From Macrobrachium rosenbergii (lineage: Eukaryota; Arthropoda; Malacostraca; Decapoda; Palaemonidae): DNA of 64,000 nt. Each line of letters begins with the position of its first letter. The first letter of the stretch is position 1. Where the stretch lies: NCBI RefSeq assembly GCF_040412425.1, contig NC_089744.1:30691001-30755000 (forward strand), given 5' to 3'. A program made the translations under genes and the position numbers. Under the pieces are notes generated by a model. That model ran no database searches. It was given only the letters and a program-made list of their open reading frames with translations, and had not been told where the DNA came from. Below are positions 23,637 to 35,869 of the stretch, piece by piece.

Positions 23637-23917
23637 AAGTTAAGTATACCTTAGTTTAACCAGACCACTGAGCTGATTAACAGCTCTCCTAGGACTGGGC
23701 TGAAGGATTAGCTTTATTTTCCGTGGCTAAGAACCAATTGGTTACCTAGCAATGGCACCTACAGCTTATTGTGGAATCCGAACCACATTATAACGAGAAA
23801 TTAATTTCTGTCACCAGAAGTAAATTGCTCTCATTCTTCATTGGCCGGTCGGAGAATCGAACTCGGGCCCAGCATTGTGCTAGCCGAGAACGATACCACC
23901 CAGTCCATTGAGGAACT
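23637..23917 (-). mobile_element. tRNA-derived SINE, antisense, with 13-bp target duplication
   Basis: Same family as 11553-11835, reverse orientation. It starts with AGTATACCTTAGTTTAACC (the SINE 3' end) and ends in the tRNA-like head (TCGAACTCGGGCC, GCTAGCCGAGAACG). GGTGAAAGGGACA flanks it at 23624-23636 and 23918-23930, an exact target-site duplication. Confidence 0.9.
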
Positions 23918-24018
23918 GGTGAAAGGGACAGCAGCGGCTCTTGTCCTTGGCAACCGGTTTGGTGTCTTGGTCTGGAGATCTGTCGGCACCTTTCTGTATT
24001 GTCTCTGATATTAAAGGC

Positions 24019-24075
<57 letters not shown>
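24019..24075 (+). repeat. (CTGT)n tetranucleotide microsatellite
   Basis: About 14 CTGT units, the only long tetranucleotide array in the window. Confidence 0.95.
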
Positions 24076-24076
<1 letters not shown>

Positions 24077-25404
24077 CATGGTGTGAGTAGTGAAGCCACA
24101 CAAGGAACCGTCCCTAGAAGCTGTCGGAAAATACTAAGTTGCACTCTTGAATGTCACTCTTGAATATCCAACAACTTTGGAGTGGAAGATGTTTCAAGAT
24201 TAAGGGCTTTAAACTGTAGAGCTCCCTGGGATAGCAGTATCTGGCTTCCACTCACGGTCAAGTCAAGACATTTTTAATATATTAAATGCTATACTTTCTT
24301 TAGAAAAGTATTATCACTTTAATAAAATGGCAGCTTGCAGTTCGCTCTAGTATAAGCATTTCACACAAAGAAGTAGGTGGAAGGAATACTGTCGAATACA
24401 AGCGTAATCTTTTTAATGTACGTATAAATTAATGCCTGTTTACAAAATAAAAGCACAAAGGGCAAAGTGGGCAGTGACATGGTGATCATACTTGTTTTAT
24501 GATCAAGTTTTGAGCTTAACATCACCATGATATATAATTTCTACTCCTAGGTAACTCCGTTACATGTATGATGTCTCAGAAAAAAAATAAAGGTACACTC
24601 ACCAAAAAAAAAAAAATTATTTTTATAATGATATTCTGGAATTGTTATATTATGCATGGAGAGTAAACTAGATCAGTTTTGCGTTGACTGGTGATCAGTA
24701 GTGGTCTTTTTGAAAGAAAGTTAAGAGACTTTGTCCTGGATCCTGTTGTTGTAGTGATGGTCAAACAAAGCCTAATGCTGATGACCCGTCTCGAAATGGC
24801 CTTCTGTATTGCTAATTCATGTCGAGATTTTATAACTAGTTAGTCTTTTTGTTACGAAGCCTGTCTGTGCTTGGAAGGGATCTTAACTCTCTTCTGCTTG
24901 TAATCACGTGGCAAAAACGAATGTGGGAAGAGAGAAATAATAATAAATAAAGTGTATAACCATCCCCCCCAAATGTTTTGGGGGAGAATTAGGGAAGTAT
25001 TGCTGTTTCCCACCTCTTCCCACCAGCAGTTAAGGGAAGCTGAGTGGAGAGCCAGAGTACAAGTTTCTAACGTTGTTATATAAATAAAGATTGCGCCATA
25101 ATATTTCATTTAAAATGAACATTATCATTAACTCGATTAGAAACAACACGGGGAGGACGGGGAGGGTAAGCTGCTCTATAACACTTCACAACAAATTGTC
25201 AACAAGGTTGAGGAGAGAAGGAAAAAGGCAGGATTCAGTTGTAACACGAACATCATTCTGTTAATTTTACTTTGGGAGAAGTTCGTCGAGAAGAAGTTCG
25301 TCGAGAACCATAAGTTACCAACTCTGTGCAATAAGTGTGTTTAAGTGTTTATAACTACGAGTCCATGTGAGTATCCATTCCGAATTTGTAGGGCTGGGGG
25401 GGGG
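24076..25404. other. Unassigned
   Basis: Low-repeat sequence with A-runs near 24581 and 24605. GAAGTTCGTCGAGAA is duplicated at about 25278. No supportable gene. Confidence 0.4.
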
Positions 25405-25626
25405 GATGGTGTTAGTGCCGTCAGTGCACGCTACGTTGTGCATTGTAGTCATTACTTAAGGTTCTTTAAAGCGCCCCTTTGACCCGTAGCTGTGTCTCCG
25501 TTCATATTCCCTTTTTTCCACCCTCCCAATAATTGTTTCATAGTGCAACTGAGAGGTTTTCCTCCTGTTGCACCTTTCAAACCTCCTAGACCCCAGCGCT
25601 TAGCCTTTGGCCTAAATTTTTTATTC
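25405..25626 (+). repeat. Family A copy 5 (internally deleted)
   Basis: Preceded by a G13 run at 25396. Head GTTAGTGCCGTCAGTGCAC, a shortened body, and 3' end CCCAGCGCTTAGCCTTTGG CCTAAATT. Confidence 0.75.
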
Positions 25627-26225
25627 ACGCGATTATTCAGTAAGAATAGCAAAGGAAAGAATGATAAAGAAAAGATTTTCCCAAGAGTGCATGGTAAACT
25701 TCAAACAAGCATTGTTAATAGCCCCACAATAATCACCTGTACGGACTGCGAGGTGTCAGTCGTATATTAAATAGTGATGTCGTAAGCTTACCTACTCACG
25801 TGTCTCATCAGGAAAAAGTTATTTAACCGCGTGAGTTGGTATTTAAAAGACAGGGCATTAGAGTCATTATACAAGACGTAAATTCACTTTCTTGTTAATT
25901 CACTCTTTTGTAGACGCTTTGAACTCTACGAACAGTCTGGCAAACTACAGGGGTGAACGCGCAGCCTGCAACTTTTACGTTCTGCACTAGTCGGGTCCGT
26001 TGATATCGTTTCACCAGTCGGGGAATTTGATTTCTTGAATCCTCTCCCTCGCCATAAAGCTATGGTCTTGTTATTAATCAAGTATAATTTGTTCGCTACA
26101 TCCCACTGATAACACGTTGCTTTATTCCCTGCAAGAAATCCCAGCCACATCAACTTGTTTTGACCAAGAATGAAAATGCCCTTATGCACTGCTCTCATTC
26201 CATTCGGCGTCTATGCAGCTAACAG
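25627..26225. other. Unassigned
   Basis: Low-repeat sequence. No gene seen. Confidence 0.4.
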
Positions 26226-26245
26226 TTGTTATTATAATTATTATT

Positions 26246-26328
<83 letters not shown>

Positions 26329-26480
26329 GGAACAAGCCTACAGGGGCAATTGACTTGAAATTCAAGCTTCAAAGAATATGGTGTTCATTTCCAAAAAGTA
26401 ACAGAAGGTAATGGGAAATACAAAAAGAAATAAATAGCTCAAAATGTAAGTGTGTTATGAGATAAAAGGAGAATTGCTTT
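26226..26480 (-). mobile_element. LINE tail, antisense, with (ATT)n array
   Basis: (ATT)n at about 26226-26328 passes into GGAACAAGCCTACAGGGGC, ATTGACTTGAAATTCAAGC and GGGAAATACAAAAAGAAA, the antisense LINE tail. Confidence 0.8.
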
Positions 26481-28077
26481 AAGTTCTAAAGCAATGCTGT
26501 TTCACATCGTTCTCCCAGTTTTGCCAGATGTGATATTTTTACCATTTATCCGTCGTGTTCTTTGTCATTTTCAGGATTTTTAATATTTTTGGTCGTGTTC
26601 TTTGGTCTCCTTTTTCTAAGCCATTTGCAATTGTTTCTGTTTACATTCATTCGGGGGAGCTTGGTTCACTGATTTCTTTCTTATGTCTGGGTGACTTTTC
26701 TGTTTATCTTCCGCATGTTTGCCGCTCTCGCTTTATTCAGAGAAACAGTAAAACCAGTTTCACATTGCAACTCCTTATTTAAAAAGTAATGATCTTCTTC
26801 CAGATGTCTAAGGCTCACAGCACAAAATTGAGCTGGGTAGTCAGTCAGGTGAGGGTTATCAAGCTTCACGGCACTTGTTTTTGCACTGCTCACATAGCAT
26901 TTTCCAAAAATCAGAATAAATTCAATTAAAAACAAGCAAACTTACATTTTACTTAGCCATTTAGTTTGTCGTGAAAGTTTCCTAGTCAAACTTTCCCTGG
27001 CTCTCGTCTTTGATTTTTACAGGGAAAGTTTATATAGGTATGTAAAGTTTATATGGCTATGTAAAGTGTAAGTTTGTTTGTCTTTTAACTGATTTACTCT
27101 TGAATTTTAGGAAATATCATTTAGGTTTACATGTTTGAAAAGTGTATTCTTGTGTATGTGTGGAATTGTTCCGTGGCATGGAAGCAATAAATCTTGATAG
27201 TATCGGGATAGGCAAGATAGGCCTATGCCAGTAATCTTGAAATGGAAATGAAAATGGAACATGTTCAAGGGGATGCATTATGACCGTGGACTCCAATAGC
27301 TGAAGATCACTATTACAAACTAACGTAGAAATTACCGGCTGTCTTTGGGGACCAAAGACCTGAGCTGCTACAAGGTCACAAGGTCAACTTAATCTCCAAC
27401 AACAACATTGACTATGAAAGGTGGAGAATCACCTTGAACCATAACATGTTTACCTGAAGTGACTGAACTCGATGTTATATGGTCTTGACAGGTGACAGAG
27501 AACTGTTTTATCTTTTCTTTATTTTCGGAGCGCTAGATAATTACATAAATCTGGTTTTCTTATCCTGAGAGCTGTAACTTCTCCGAAACTTTTTACTGTA
27601 TTCTTCGGTGATGTGACTTACAATATCCGTGTTGTTACTGTTGTGTTAATCTTCACCATACTCCACTTGGGAAGAATCTTGTTTTTATGAAGGATTCCAA
27701 GTGATCTCCTCACTTCTGCTCTCAAAGCTAGATTAGCCTATGTTTGGATACAATGAGAACTGTAAGGGACTTCACACTTGACGCCAATAATAGTGACCTT
27801 GATGTCCATTTTGAGGTTACAGGGACTTTTATGCCAGAACGCCAGATCCTTTTTATGGAAGAATTTGCTTAGGGGCAAGATTTTATATTTCAAAAGTTAA
27901 TTTACTGGTGTTCTAATTTTATCTAAGGTTTCATTGTTAAATGATAAAAAGTAACATTCAAAAAAAAAATTGAAAAAGAAAAATGGCAACGTATATAGAA
28001 CTCTAATGAAATCAAGCTTTTCGGCAGTAGCGGGTCCACATCAGAATATTGAAAATAGTTTCACATCAATAGGTTTA
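26481..28077. other. Unassigned, low-repeat sequence
   Basis: About 1.6 kb with no recognised repeat and no convincing coding frame. This is one of the cleaner unique stretches and probably intronic or intergenic. Confidence 0.45.
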
Positions 28078-28395
28078 ACCCGTAGGTGGATAGCGCCGTC
28101 AGAGCACGTCACGCGGTGCACTGTAGGCATAACTTAATTTTCTTTGCAGCGTCCCTTCCTTAGGCCCCTATCTGCAACTCTTCTTTCCTTTTACTGTTCC
28201 TCCGTTCATATTCTCTTTCTTCCATCTTACTTTCCTCAACCCTCTCCTAACAATTGTCTCATAGTGCAACTGCTTTGAGGTTTTCCTCCTGTTACACCTT
28301 TCAAAGCCTTTCTACTCTGTTTCCCTTTCAGCGCTGAATGACTTCATAGGTCCCAGCCAGCGCCTGGCCTTTGGCCTTCATTTTGTATTCCATTC
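28078..28395 (+). repeat. Family A copy 6 (full length)
   Basis: ACCCGTAGG start, GTAGGCATAACTT, TTCTTTGCAGCGTCCC, CAACTGC then TTTTCCTCCTGTTACACC, and a 3' end with TTCATAGGTCCCAG and GGCCTTTGGCC. Confidence 0.85.
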
Positions 28396-28733
28396 GACTA
28401 CTCTAGAAATTTCTGTAATGTAAGTGAAAGTGGGTAATGTGGTTGTAGAGCTGCATATAGAATTTCTTATGCAACGACAGTCCATTAAGCTCTGCTTATG
28501 AGAGACCCCAATATGCAAACTCTGATTGGTTCTTCTTCTCTTGCAGGTACGTAAATTCCTGTGTGGGACTGGAGTTACCCTTGAGGTGAGTGGGACACTT
28601 TTGATCGGGTACGAAAGCTGGCATTATAAAAACAATTGAAATTTAGAACGAAAGGTCAGTCAATTTGGTTTGTTGTTGTTGTAACCAGAAGACTCGCAGA
28701 ATTTAGGTGTTGGAAATACCAAATCCATAGAGT

Positions 28734-29044
28734 TACCCGTAAGGAGGTTGTGCCTTCAGTGCACCTCAAGCGGATGCATTGTAGGCATTACTTAACGTTC
28801 TTTGCAGCGTCTCTTTGGCCCCAAGCTGCAACCCCTTTCATTCCTTTTACTCTATGTCCTTTCATATTATCTTTCTTTCATCTTACTCTCCACCGTCTCC
28901 TAACAATTGATGCATAGTGCAACTGCTTTGAGGGTTTCCTCCTGTTACACCTTTCAAACCTCCTTTACTCTCAGTTTCCCATTTGAGCGCTGAATGTCAT
29001 CGTAGGACTCAGCGCTCGGCCTTTGGTCTAATTTCTATATTCTG
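28734..29044 (+). repeat. Family A copy 7 (full length)
   Basis: ACCCGTAAGGAGG start, TGTAGGCATTACTTAACG, TTTCCTCCTGTTACACC, and a 3' end AGCGCTGAATGTCATCGTAG then CAGCGCTCGGCCTTTGG. It shares an extra CTTTGAG insertion after CAACTG with copy 6, so the two are close relatives or a local duplication. Confidence 0.85.
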
Positions 29045-30195
29045 GTCTCTGTCCATGGAGTTGATTTCTTTCAGTGCTAATGATGATGTTATTTTATTGC
29101 GAAGTATGGACTTACCACCACGAATGGCGAAGGGTGTGGTTCGGGGCTGTAAAAGGTAGCAAAAGTTAGCTAAGAGTTTGTGAATAGCCCTACTTACGTG
29201 TTCATTACCAGAAGTGCTCGGAATTTGGTGTACCTCTCATGGCCTCGCGTGTCCAGTCGGTAATACAGCGCACGTAACGTTTCCAATTTGTATTTGGAAG
29301 ACCTTGGGTGCAGTTTACCTCTCACTCTTCGTTCCCTTTCACTGGCTGAAAGAATTCTTTTCTAATGTGAACCGTTTAAAAAAATGTTTGTGTGTGTGTG
29401 TGTGTCTTTAACAAATGGTGTATCAGCCTCTGTAAACAGATTGCAACCCCCTCCACTTTAAAAAAAATTTTTACTGTTTATGTTGTAAATTTAATACTTT
29501 TGAACGACCAATATCATCGTTTGCACCATTTAACCAATTTCTCGCCGTTAGTAGCCTAAAAGGCCATATGTTTCCGATTTCTGTAAAAGCCTGGGAATTT
29601 TCCTTTTATTTGATTATTCAACAAATGCGGTGTGGACACAGTAATTTGGAATAATGTTGTGCCCTGAAGAAGGTTAAAATGAAACATCTTGCGAATTCAA
29701 CCCTCATTTTTGGGCTGTTAAGTTGCTAGGTCAGAATTGCTGCTTGCTTCAACAAAATACAAACTCTTCTACTTTAATTATTAGAAAGATCCATGATCTA
29801 CGATTGCTAGTCGACCCAACAAGTGGGGACAAGTTTTGGTGTTCCGTTGAACTAACATGTTGAGCTAAACGCCGGTGAGTTAATTGGTTAAGCCAGCATA
29901 TTGAGCTAAACGCCGTTGAGATAATTCAGCTATGTTGGAGTTTGTGGACACAGCCGGAGCTCTTAGGCACAACATTGTGAGTTTTGTGTTTTGTTTAAGT
30001 ACTGGACAGCCTGTCAGTTTCTGTAGTGGTAGAAAATGAATTTTGCCAGTCATTTCCCCAACAGGGTTGGGCATAACAGTCTGATCTGTGGTTTTTCTTG
30101 TTATGTGATGCTTTGATTGACTTTCGATTTCCTTTTCATTCGTCTTTTGAGTGGCCACTATAAAAGTCCCTCATAGCGCAGCTCAAGAAGTCATT
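29045..30195. other. Unassigned
   Basis: A short (GT)n lies at about 29388-29404. TTGAGCTAAACGCCGKTGAG is tandemly duplicated at 29860-29921. No gene seen. Confidence 0.4.
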
Positions 30196-30198
30196 TAT

Positions 30199-30229
<31 letters not shown>

Positions 30230-30367
30230 CGCGTGAGTGGACTTGAGGATTCCTCTTCTTTGATTTTAGTTTTAAAATCATAGTCTATTTTACTACAACG
30301 CCAGAATTGTTTTGTGTACATCTGTTCACAGTAGAGTAACTTGAGTGTCGCTGATAAAACGTTTGCA

Positions 30368-30421
<54 letters not shown>
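30196..30421. repeat. (GT)n-(GC)n and (AG)n microsatellites
   Basis: GT repeats at 30196-30222 pass into GCGCGCGC. (AG)n at 30370-30421 is the only long AG-orientation array on the plus strand. Confidence 0.9.
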
Positions 30422-30423
<2 letters not shown>

Positions 30424-30754
30424 CATCTGCTTGAGTAGGTTCATTATTTCATTACTCTGTAAATTTTGAGCATTTACAGTTGTATTTCTTCTGTCGGTCT
30501 CACTGTATCTTCAGAGACTAGAGATCTTAAACGTGAAGTATAGTTTAATCCAGTATACATTTCAGTATGTCACAATAACATTTTAATGCGTGACACAGTC
30601 AAAAGTTATATAAAAAAATGACAGTTACGTAGGAATGTTTGTTTCTAAGTCCACAGTGGTGTAATTTTTTCACAAGATTTTCACACTGAATGTATCCGCA
30701 ATGAATTGAAGATCCAGCCTTTTCATGAAGAGAGTTTTAGTAAGCCAGGGTTGT

Positions 30755-30755
<1 letters not shown>

Positions 30756-30832
<77 letters not shown>
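30756..30832 (+). repeat. (CT)n microsatellite
   Basis: About 38 CT units. Confidence 0.95.
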
Positions 30833-30834
<2 letters not shown>

Positions 30835-31179
30835 TCTGTGTGAGTGTGAATGTTCGGTCACTCTTTGAACACTCATTAGCCTGACCGTGACCTTTATATA
30901 TAAATATAGCTTAAAACCTGCTTTGGTTCAAGGTTACTCAAGTACAATAGGAAGCCATTTATATGTTGAGAGGGTGGTATGAGATGTCTTACTCGTTAAA
31001 GCTATGTGACTTTATTCAAGTTCTGAGTTACCATTGTCGTCTTGAAGAGGTGTACTTTTTCTTCATCGCGTTCAGTCCCTTTTTTCCTTAAACGGCGTCA
31101 TTTCGTGGGCTCCCCGTAATGCTTGTAACGATTCCTTTCGATCGGATTGCTGGGTCGAAGGGTGCTGAAGTGTCTGATT

Positions 31180-32290
31180 CTAGGGGAGCAAATGTCTCTG
31201 AAGAGGATGGTCTTGAAGCTGGATCTCTGTAACCTGTTGAGCTATGGTTTGGCATACCGCAGAAATTGTATGAGGTTGCGGTGGGCCAGTCTTCAACTCG
31301 GAATGGTATGGGAGATAATGGTGAAGCCTTTCTGTTGATTCATAGTGTTCAGTTTCCTTGTTGAAGTTGCGGGTGAAGTGTCCTTGCAAGAGAGTCATTT
31401 TGTTAGTACAACTGTGGGTTTTTGTAAATGGCTTTCCACAGTTGTTTGATACTTTGTTCAGGGGGATTTTGCCTTCCTAAAGGCCAGGTCTGCATTGCAT
31501 TTGGCCCCTTGGGAATGATGGTGGTATTGTGCAACTCATAGCTTCCAGGTGCAAGGTGCGTCTCAAGCTTTTTGTCTGTGGTGTCCAGTATCCACATGTG
31601 GGCTATGTATGCCTCTGTGGGAGGGTTAACTAATACCCATATGCATTTACACATAGTTGACTGGGCTTTAAAAACTGAATAATCCTGGTCAACCTTACTC
31701 ACATCCTTATGTGTACAGACTGGCAAGAGGCCAAAGATATGGCAGTGGTGATTTTTGTGTGTTTGTCAAGGGCAAGCACAAAGGAGTGGAAGCAATCCGT
31801 ATTGATAATCAAACTGACTTTAACAGGTGGGTTGGACCACATGTCTTGATACGTCAGTGAAAGAGTTTTATGTAACCCTGGAGTGTAAATTACCTTTTCC
31901 ACATGCTTACAGACCAGGGCCTCTTGCTTTTAGGCATGAGTGTTGTTGTAGGCAAGGTATTAAGATAAGGATCAAGTTGGCTGATGTTGTAATGGGATCG
32001 TTAATAACCCTATCTGTAGTGGAGATTGAGTGTTTGAGTTGCTGGCAGACTTTTCTTCTGTGTTGTTTAAGTTTTCTTGGGATGTGTCCAAACTGTAATG
32101 GTGCTAGTTGTGTTCTGCAAGATCTTGCACTTGAAGAAGCACATGAGGACTGTTATTGGCATTCATAATTATTTATGCGTGGTGGTTGGCGTCTTAACTG
32201 ATGTAGGTTGCAAACCGTCCTTTGCCCCTCATTCAAGGTTTTGGCTCAAGCTCGAGCCCTTTTGTAATTTGTGCCACAGTTAGATAGCTT
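31180..32290 (-). pseudogene. Unidentified decayed coding relic
   Basis: Three adjoining minus-strand open segments (31902-31699, 31726-31403, 31398-31180) are joined by a frameshift and a stop. Composition is unlike the surrounding desert: no microsatellite and a balanced amino-acid mix. Visible residues include IYTPGLHKTLSLTYQDMWSN, LVNPPTEAYIAHMWILDTTD and YELHNTTIIPKGPNAMQTWP. Possibly related coding remnants reach back to about 32290. I do not recognise the protein. An old transposable element or an endogenised viral gene are both possible. No domain was established. Confidence 0.4.
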
Positions 32291-33171
<881 letters not shown>

Positions 33172-33519
33172 CATCAAGGGCAGATGGAAATATACACGAA
33201 CAGTTAACATCGTTTACAGTATTATGGCCAACGCCGTTTCGCAATAATTAATTGTATTTTCAAGGCTGCAAAGACACAATATTTTTGTTTAAGAAGAAAG
33301 AGTGTCACTGGATAAAATCCAATGATAAAAATATATTTTTTAATTTACAACATTTCTGTATTCATCATCGTAGTATGTATGTGTGTATACACACACACAT
33401 ATATATATAATAAATTATATAATATGTGTGTGTATGTATAATAAATGTTACATATATATTATATATTAGCATATACATGTGTATGTAGATGTACAGTATA
33501 TACATATATATACACTGTA

Positions 33520-33636
33520 TATATAATCACGAAATTCCATGTTACCCCTAATCATAATTATTTTCATCTTGATCACATATAATCATAAATTTTAAACCGA
33601 CTGCGTATATTATTTATACGTATGTATGTATATATA

Positions 33637-33712
<76 letters not shown>

Positions 33713-33796
33713 ATAATCACAACATTCAATGTTACCCTTAGTCATAATTGTTTTAATCTTGATCACATATATAATCATAAAGTTTAAACCGGCTAC

Positions 33797-33830
<34 letters not shown>

Positions 33831-33927
33831 TGTGCATATATAACCACGAAATTCCATGTTACCCCTAATCAGAATTGTTTTAATCTTGGTCACATATTAT
33901 CATTGAGTTCAAGCCGGCTACGTATAT
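33520..33927. repeat. Three tandem copies of a ~90-bp unit separated by (AT)n
   Basis: ACGAAATTCCATGTTACCC, TAATCTTGATCACATAT and AAACCGGCTACGTATAT recur at 33525-33610, 33715-33800 and 33840-33928. (AT)n arrays lie at 33640-33707 and 33798-33828 between them. The AT array is part of the repeat unit and differs in length from unit to unit. Confidence 0.85.
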
Positions 33928-34440
33928 CACATTTGGACGTACATGCCCAGCTAAATATGCTTGCGAACGAACACTTCATGAACTTAAAGGTCAAAGGTCG
34001 TGGGTGTTTCGTTTTTTCCAGCCACATACCTCGGTGTGGACTAAGTGTTGTAGTTGTCATTTGCGTAATAATGATGGTATACAGTAGTAGGTTTTACTAG
34101 GTTATAGAAGAATCTGGTTAATACCTGTTAAATAGAAAAGAAAGATATACAGATTTTTATATAAAAGTAAAGGATTTTTTTGGTGACAAGAATGTGCAAA
34201 CCTATTAAATAGAAAATAACACATTTTTATACAAAAGACCAGATCTGTCATAGAAAGACAAGGATTTTTCTGATGACAAGAATGTGCATGATAAATTATA
34301 TTATTCTCAGATAAACGTGAATAAGCATATGCTAAATGATGAGAAAGTAGTAGATAAAAACGCGCAATGCATCGTATGTGCACAACGGAAGCAAGGAGTT
34401 GAATCCCGTCGAGTAATGTCCTGTGAAGTGGTTACACCGG
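33928..34440. other. Unassigned, with a short internal duplication
   Basis: GACAAGAATGTGCA and AGGATTTTT-T-ATGACAAG occur twice (near 34180 and 34270), part of a ~90-bp tandem duplication with CTATTAAATAGAAAA. No gene seen. Confidence 0.45.
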
Positions 34441-34443
34441 AGG

Positions 34444-34457
34444 CCAATAGATGGCGC
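34444..34457 (+). promoter_or_regulatory. CTCF-like motif
   Basis: CCAATAGATGGCGC matches the CTCF core consensus CCASYAGRKGGCRS at 13 of 14 positions and contains AGATGGCGC, the form reported for arthropod CTCF. It lies at the start of the GC-rich 34.4-38.7 kb block. Binding is inferred only. Confidence 0.4.
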
Positions 34458-34636
34458 TGCTGTTATGGCCACAGTGCTCACTCACGGTCGGTCGGTCGGT
34501 CTAGCTCTTATTGGGAAGAGGAAGAGAAGAGAAGAGAAGAGGGGCTTCTTTCTTCCCGGTCTTCTTCCCTCTTTTGAGACTCCCACGGAGTAGACTCGAG
34601 GTCTCGGACGAGTCTCGGTATGCTTCCCCCGTGTGG

Positions 34637-34662
34637 CTTGATCAGTGACGTCACTTGATCAG
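34637..34662. promoter_or_regulatory. Palindromic CRE-like site
   Basis: GTGACGTCAC (34645-34654), the full CREB/ATF palindrome, is bracketed by TGATCA on both sides, giving a 23-bp near-palindrome. Together with the GC-rich context, the upstream CCAAT and the downstream coding exon, it is a candidate promoter element. Confidence 0.4.
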
Positions 34663-35816
34663 AAAGATCAGTAAGGAATTTCAATAAGGAAGAAGGGAAG
34701 TCACAGATGTTCCTGCTTGGAGTCCTTGCACAATGTTCATTTCGTTCCGTTACTCCTTCGAAATAAAGTGGTATTCATTGTTTCATTGTATGTATTGATA
34801 TTTATCCTTTATTATTTGAGGACTGCAGACATATCGTTATTACAGTCTTCCTTTGGAGGAATACAGATATTAAGGTCACTATCGTAGATATTAGATTTGT
34901 ACCTTAAATCCTATCGTTTTGAGTCCGTGTGTTATGTTATTCACCTGAGATTTTACTTGTTTTATTAGTTGTTGTATAACAGCGGATCAGAATGTTATGA
35001 ATTAGCAAGTAGCATGTGAGTCTTTGCTTGGCAACAGTCCGCCATAGGTGGCTTTTGTAGGGAAGGTTTGATTTCTTATTGGCATGTTGCCATGCCCAGG
35101 GGAGGATGATAGAGCGCTTTCGTAATGGGACTGTTGTGTAGCGTTCTCTAGGGCACAAAAGAAGCTTTTTTTTTTCCCCCTTTCCTTCCAGAGACCGCTC
35201 CTCCGTGTTTTTCCTGATGTTGAGAGTTCATTTATAGGAGCATATTCTGTGCTGTGGTGTTTTTATCATCGTGTTTGTGAGGCTTCTGAAAGAGTTGGGC
35301 TTTTAACGCTGCGTGGTTGTCGGGCGTGGCACAGCCAGCGTCGTTCAACAGCAGTGGAAACAGCGAGAGCAGCAGCAAAGGAGAATCAGCTGTGTTCCGC
35401 CACCGGCTTGTGCTAGCAGCGTTCAGCAGCAATCAATACGCTTGCCTGGCCCCGCCTCGCTGTATGTTTGTGCGTGAGTTCGTCTGCTGCTTGTGTGTTT
35501 GTATGAGAGGTTAGAGGGTGGGGGAGAGAGGCCGAGGGAGAATGTTGTGGGTGCGTCCGTATGTCTGTGCTCTTGAATGAGTGGCTCGCCCGCCCGAGGC
35601 GGTCTCCATTTGAGGGGAGAATTGACCAGTAGTTTTCCCATGTGTAGGATATGATGGCATCGGCATATGATGCCCTGCTGTCATTAAGTAAGGTTGTGTC
35701 AGTGCATTCTGTCGGGCTTATAGTCAGCCGGAAGAGATCAGTCACTACAAAGGGCCTTTGCAGGTGGAAAGGCGAGACCGGTGTTTGCGAAATACATCGC
35801 TCTCTCCCCTCCCTCC

Positions 35817-35821
<5 letters not shown>
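34663..35821. other. GC-richer, microsatellite-poor block, possible 5' region of a gene
   Basis: CpG-bearing sequence without repeat families. CAGCAGTGG/GAGAGCAGCAGC-type triplets occur at 35335-35440. No start codon with convincing coding context was found. The block may hold 5' UTR exons for the 37.1 kb exon. Confidence 0.35.

Positions 35822-35865
<44 letters not shown>
35822..35865 (+). repeat. (CT)n microsatellite
   Basis: 22 CT units in a GC-rich context. Confidence 0.95.

Positions 35866-35869
<4 letters not shown>

Noticed and set aside
34480..34500. (GGTC)n near 34487 as a promoter repeat
   Set aside because: Only about three units; too short to interpret.
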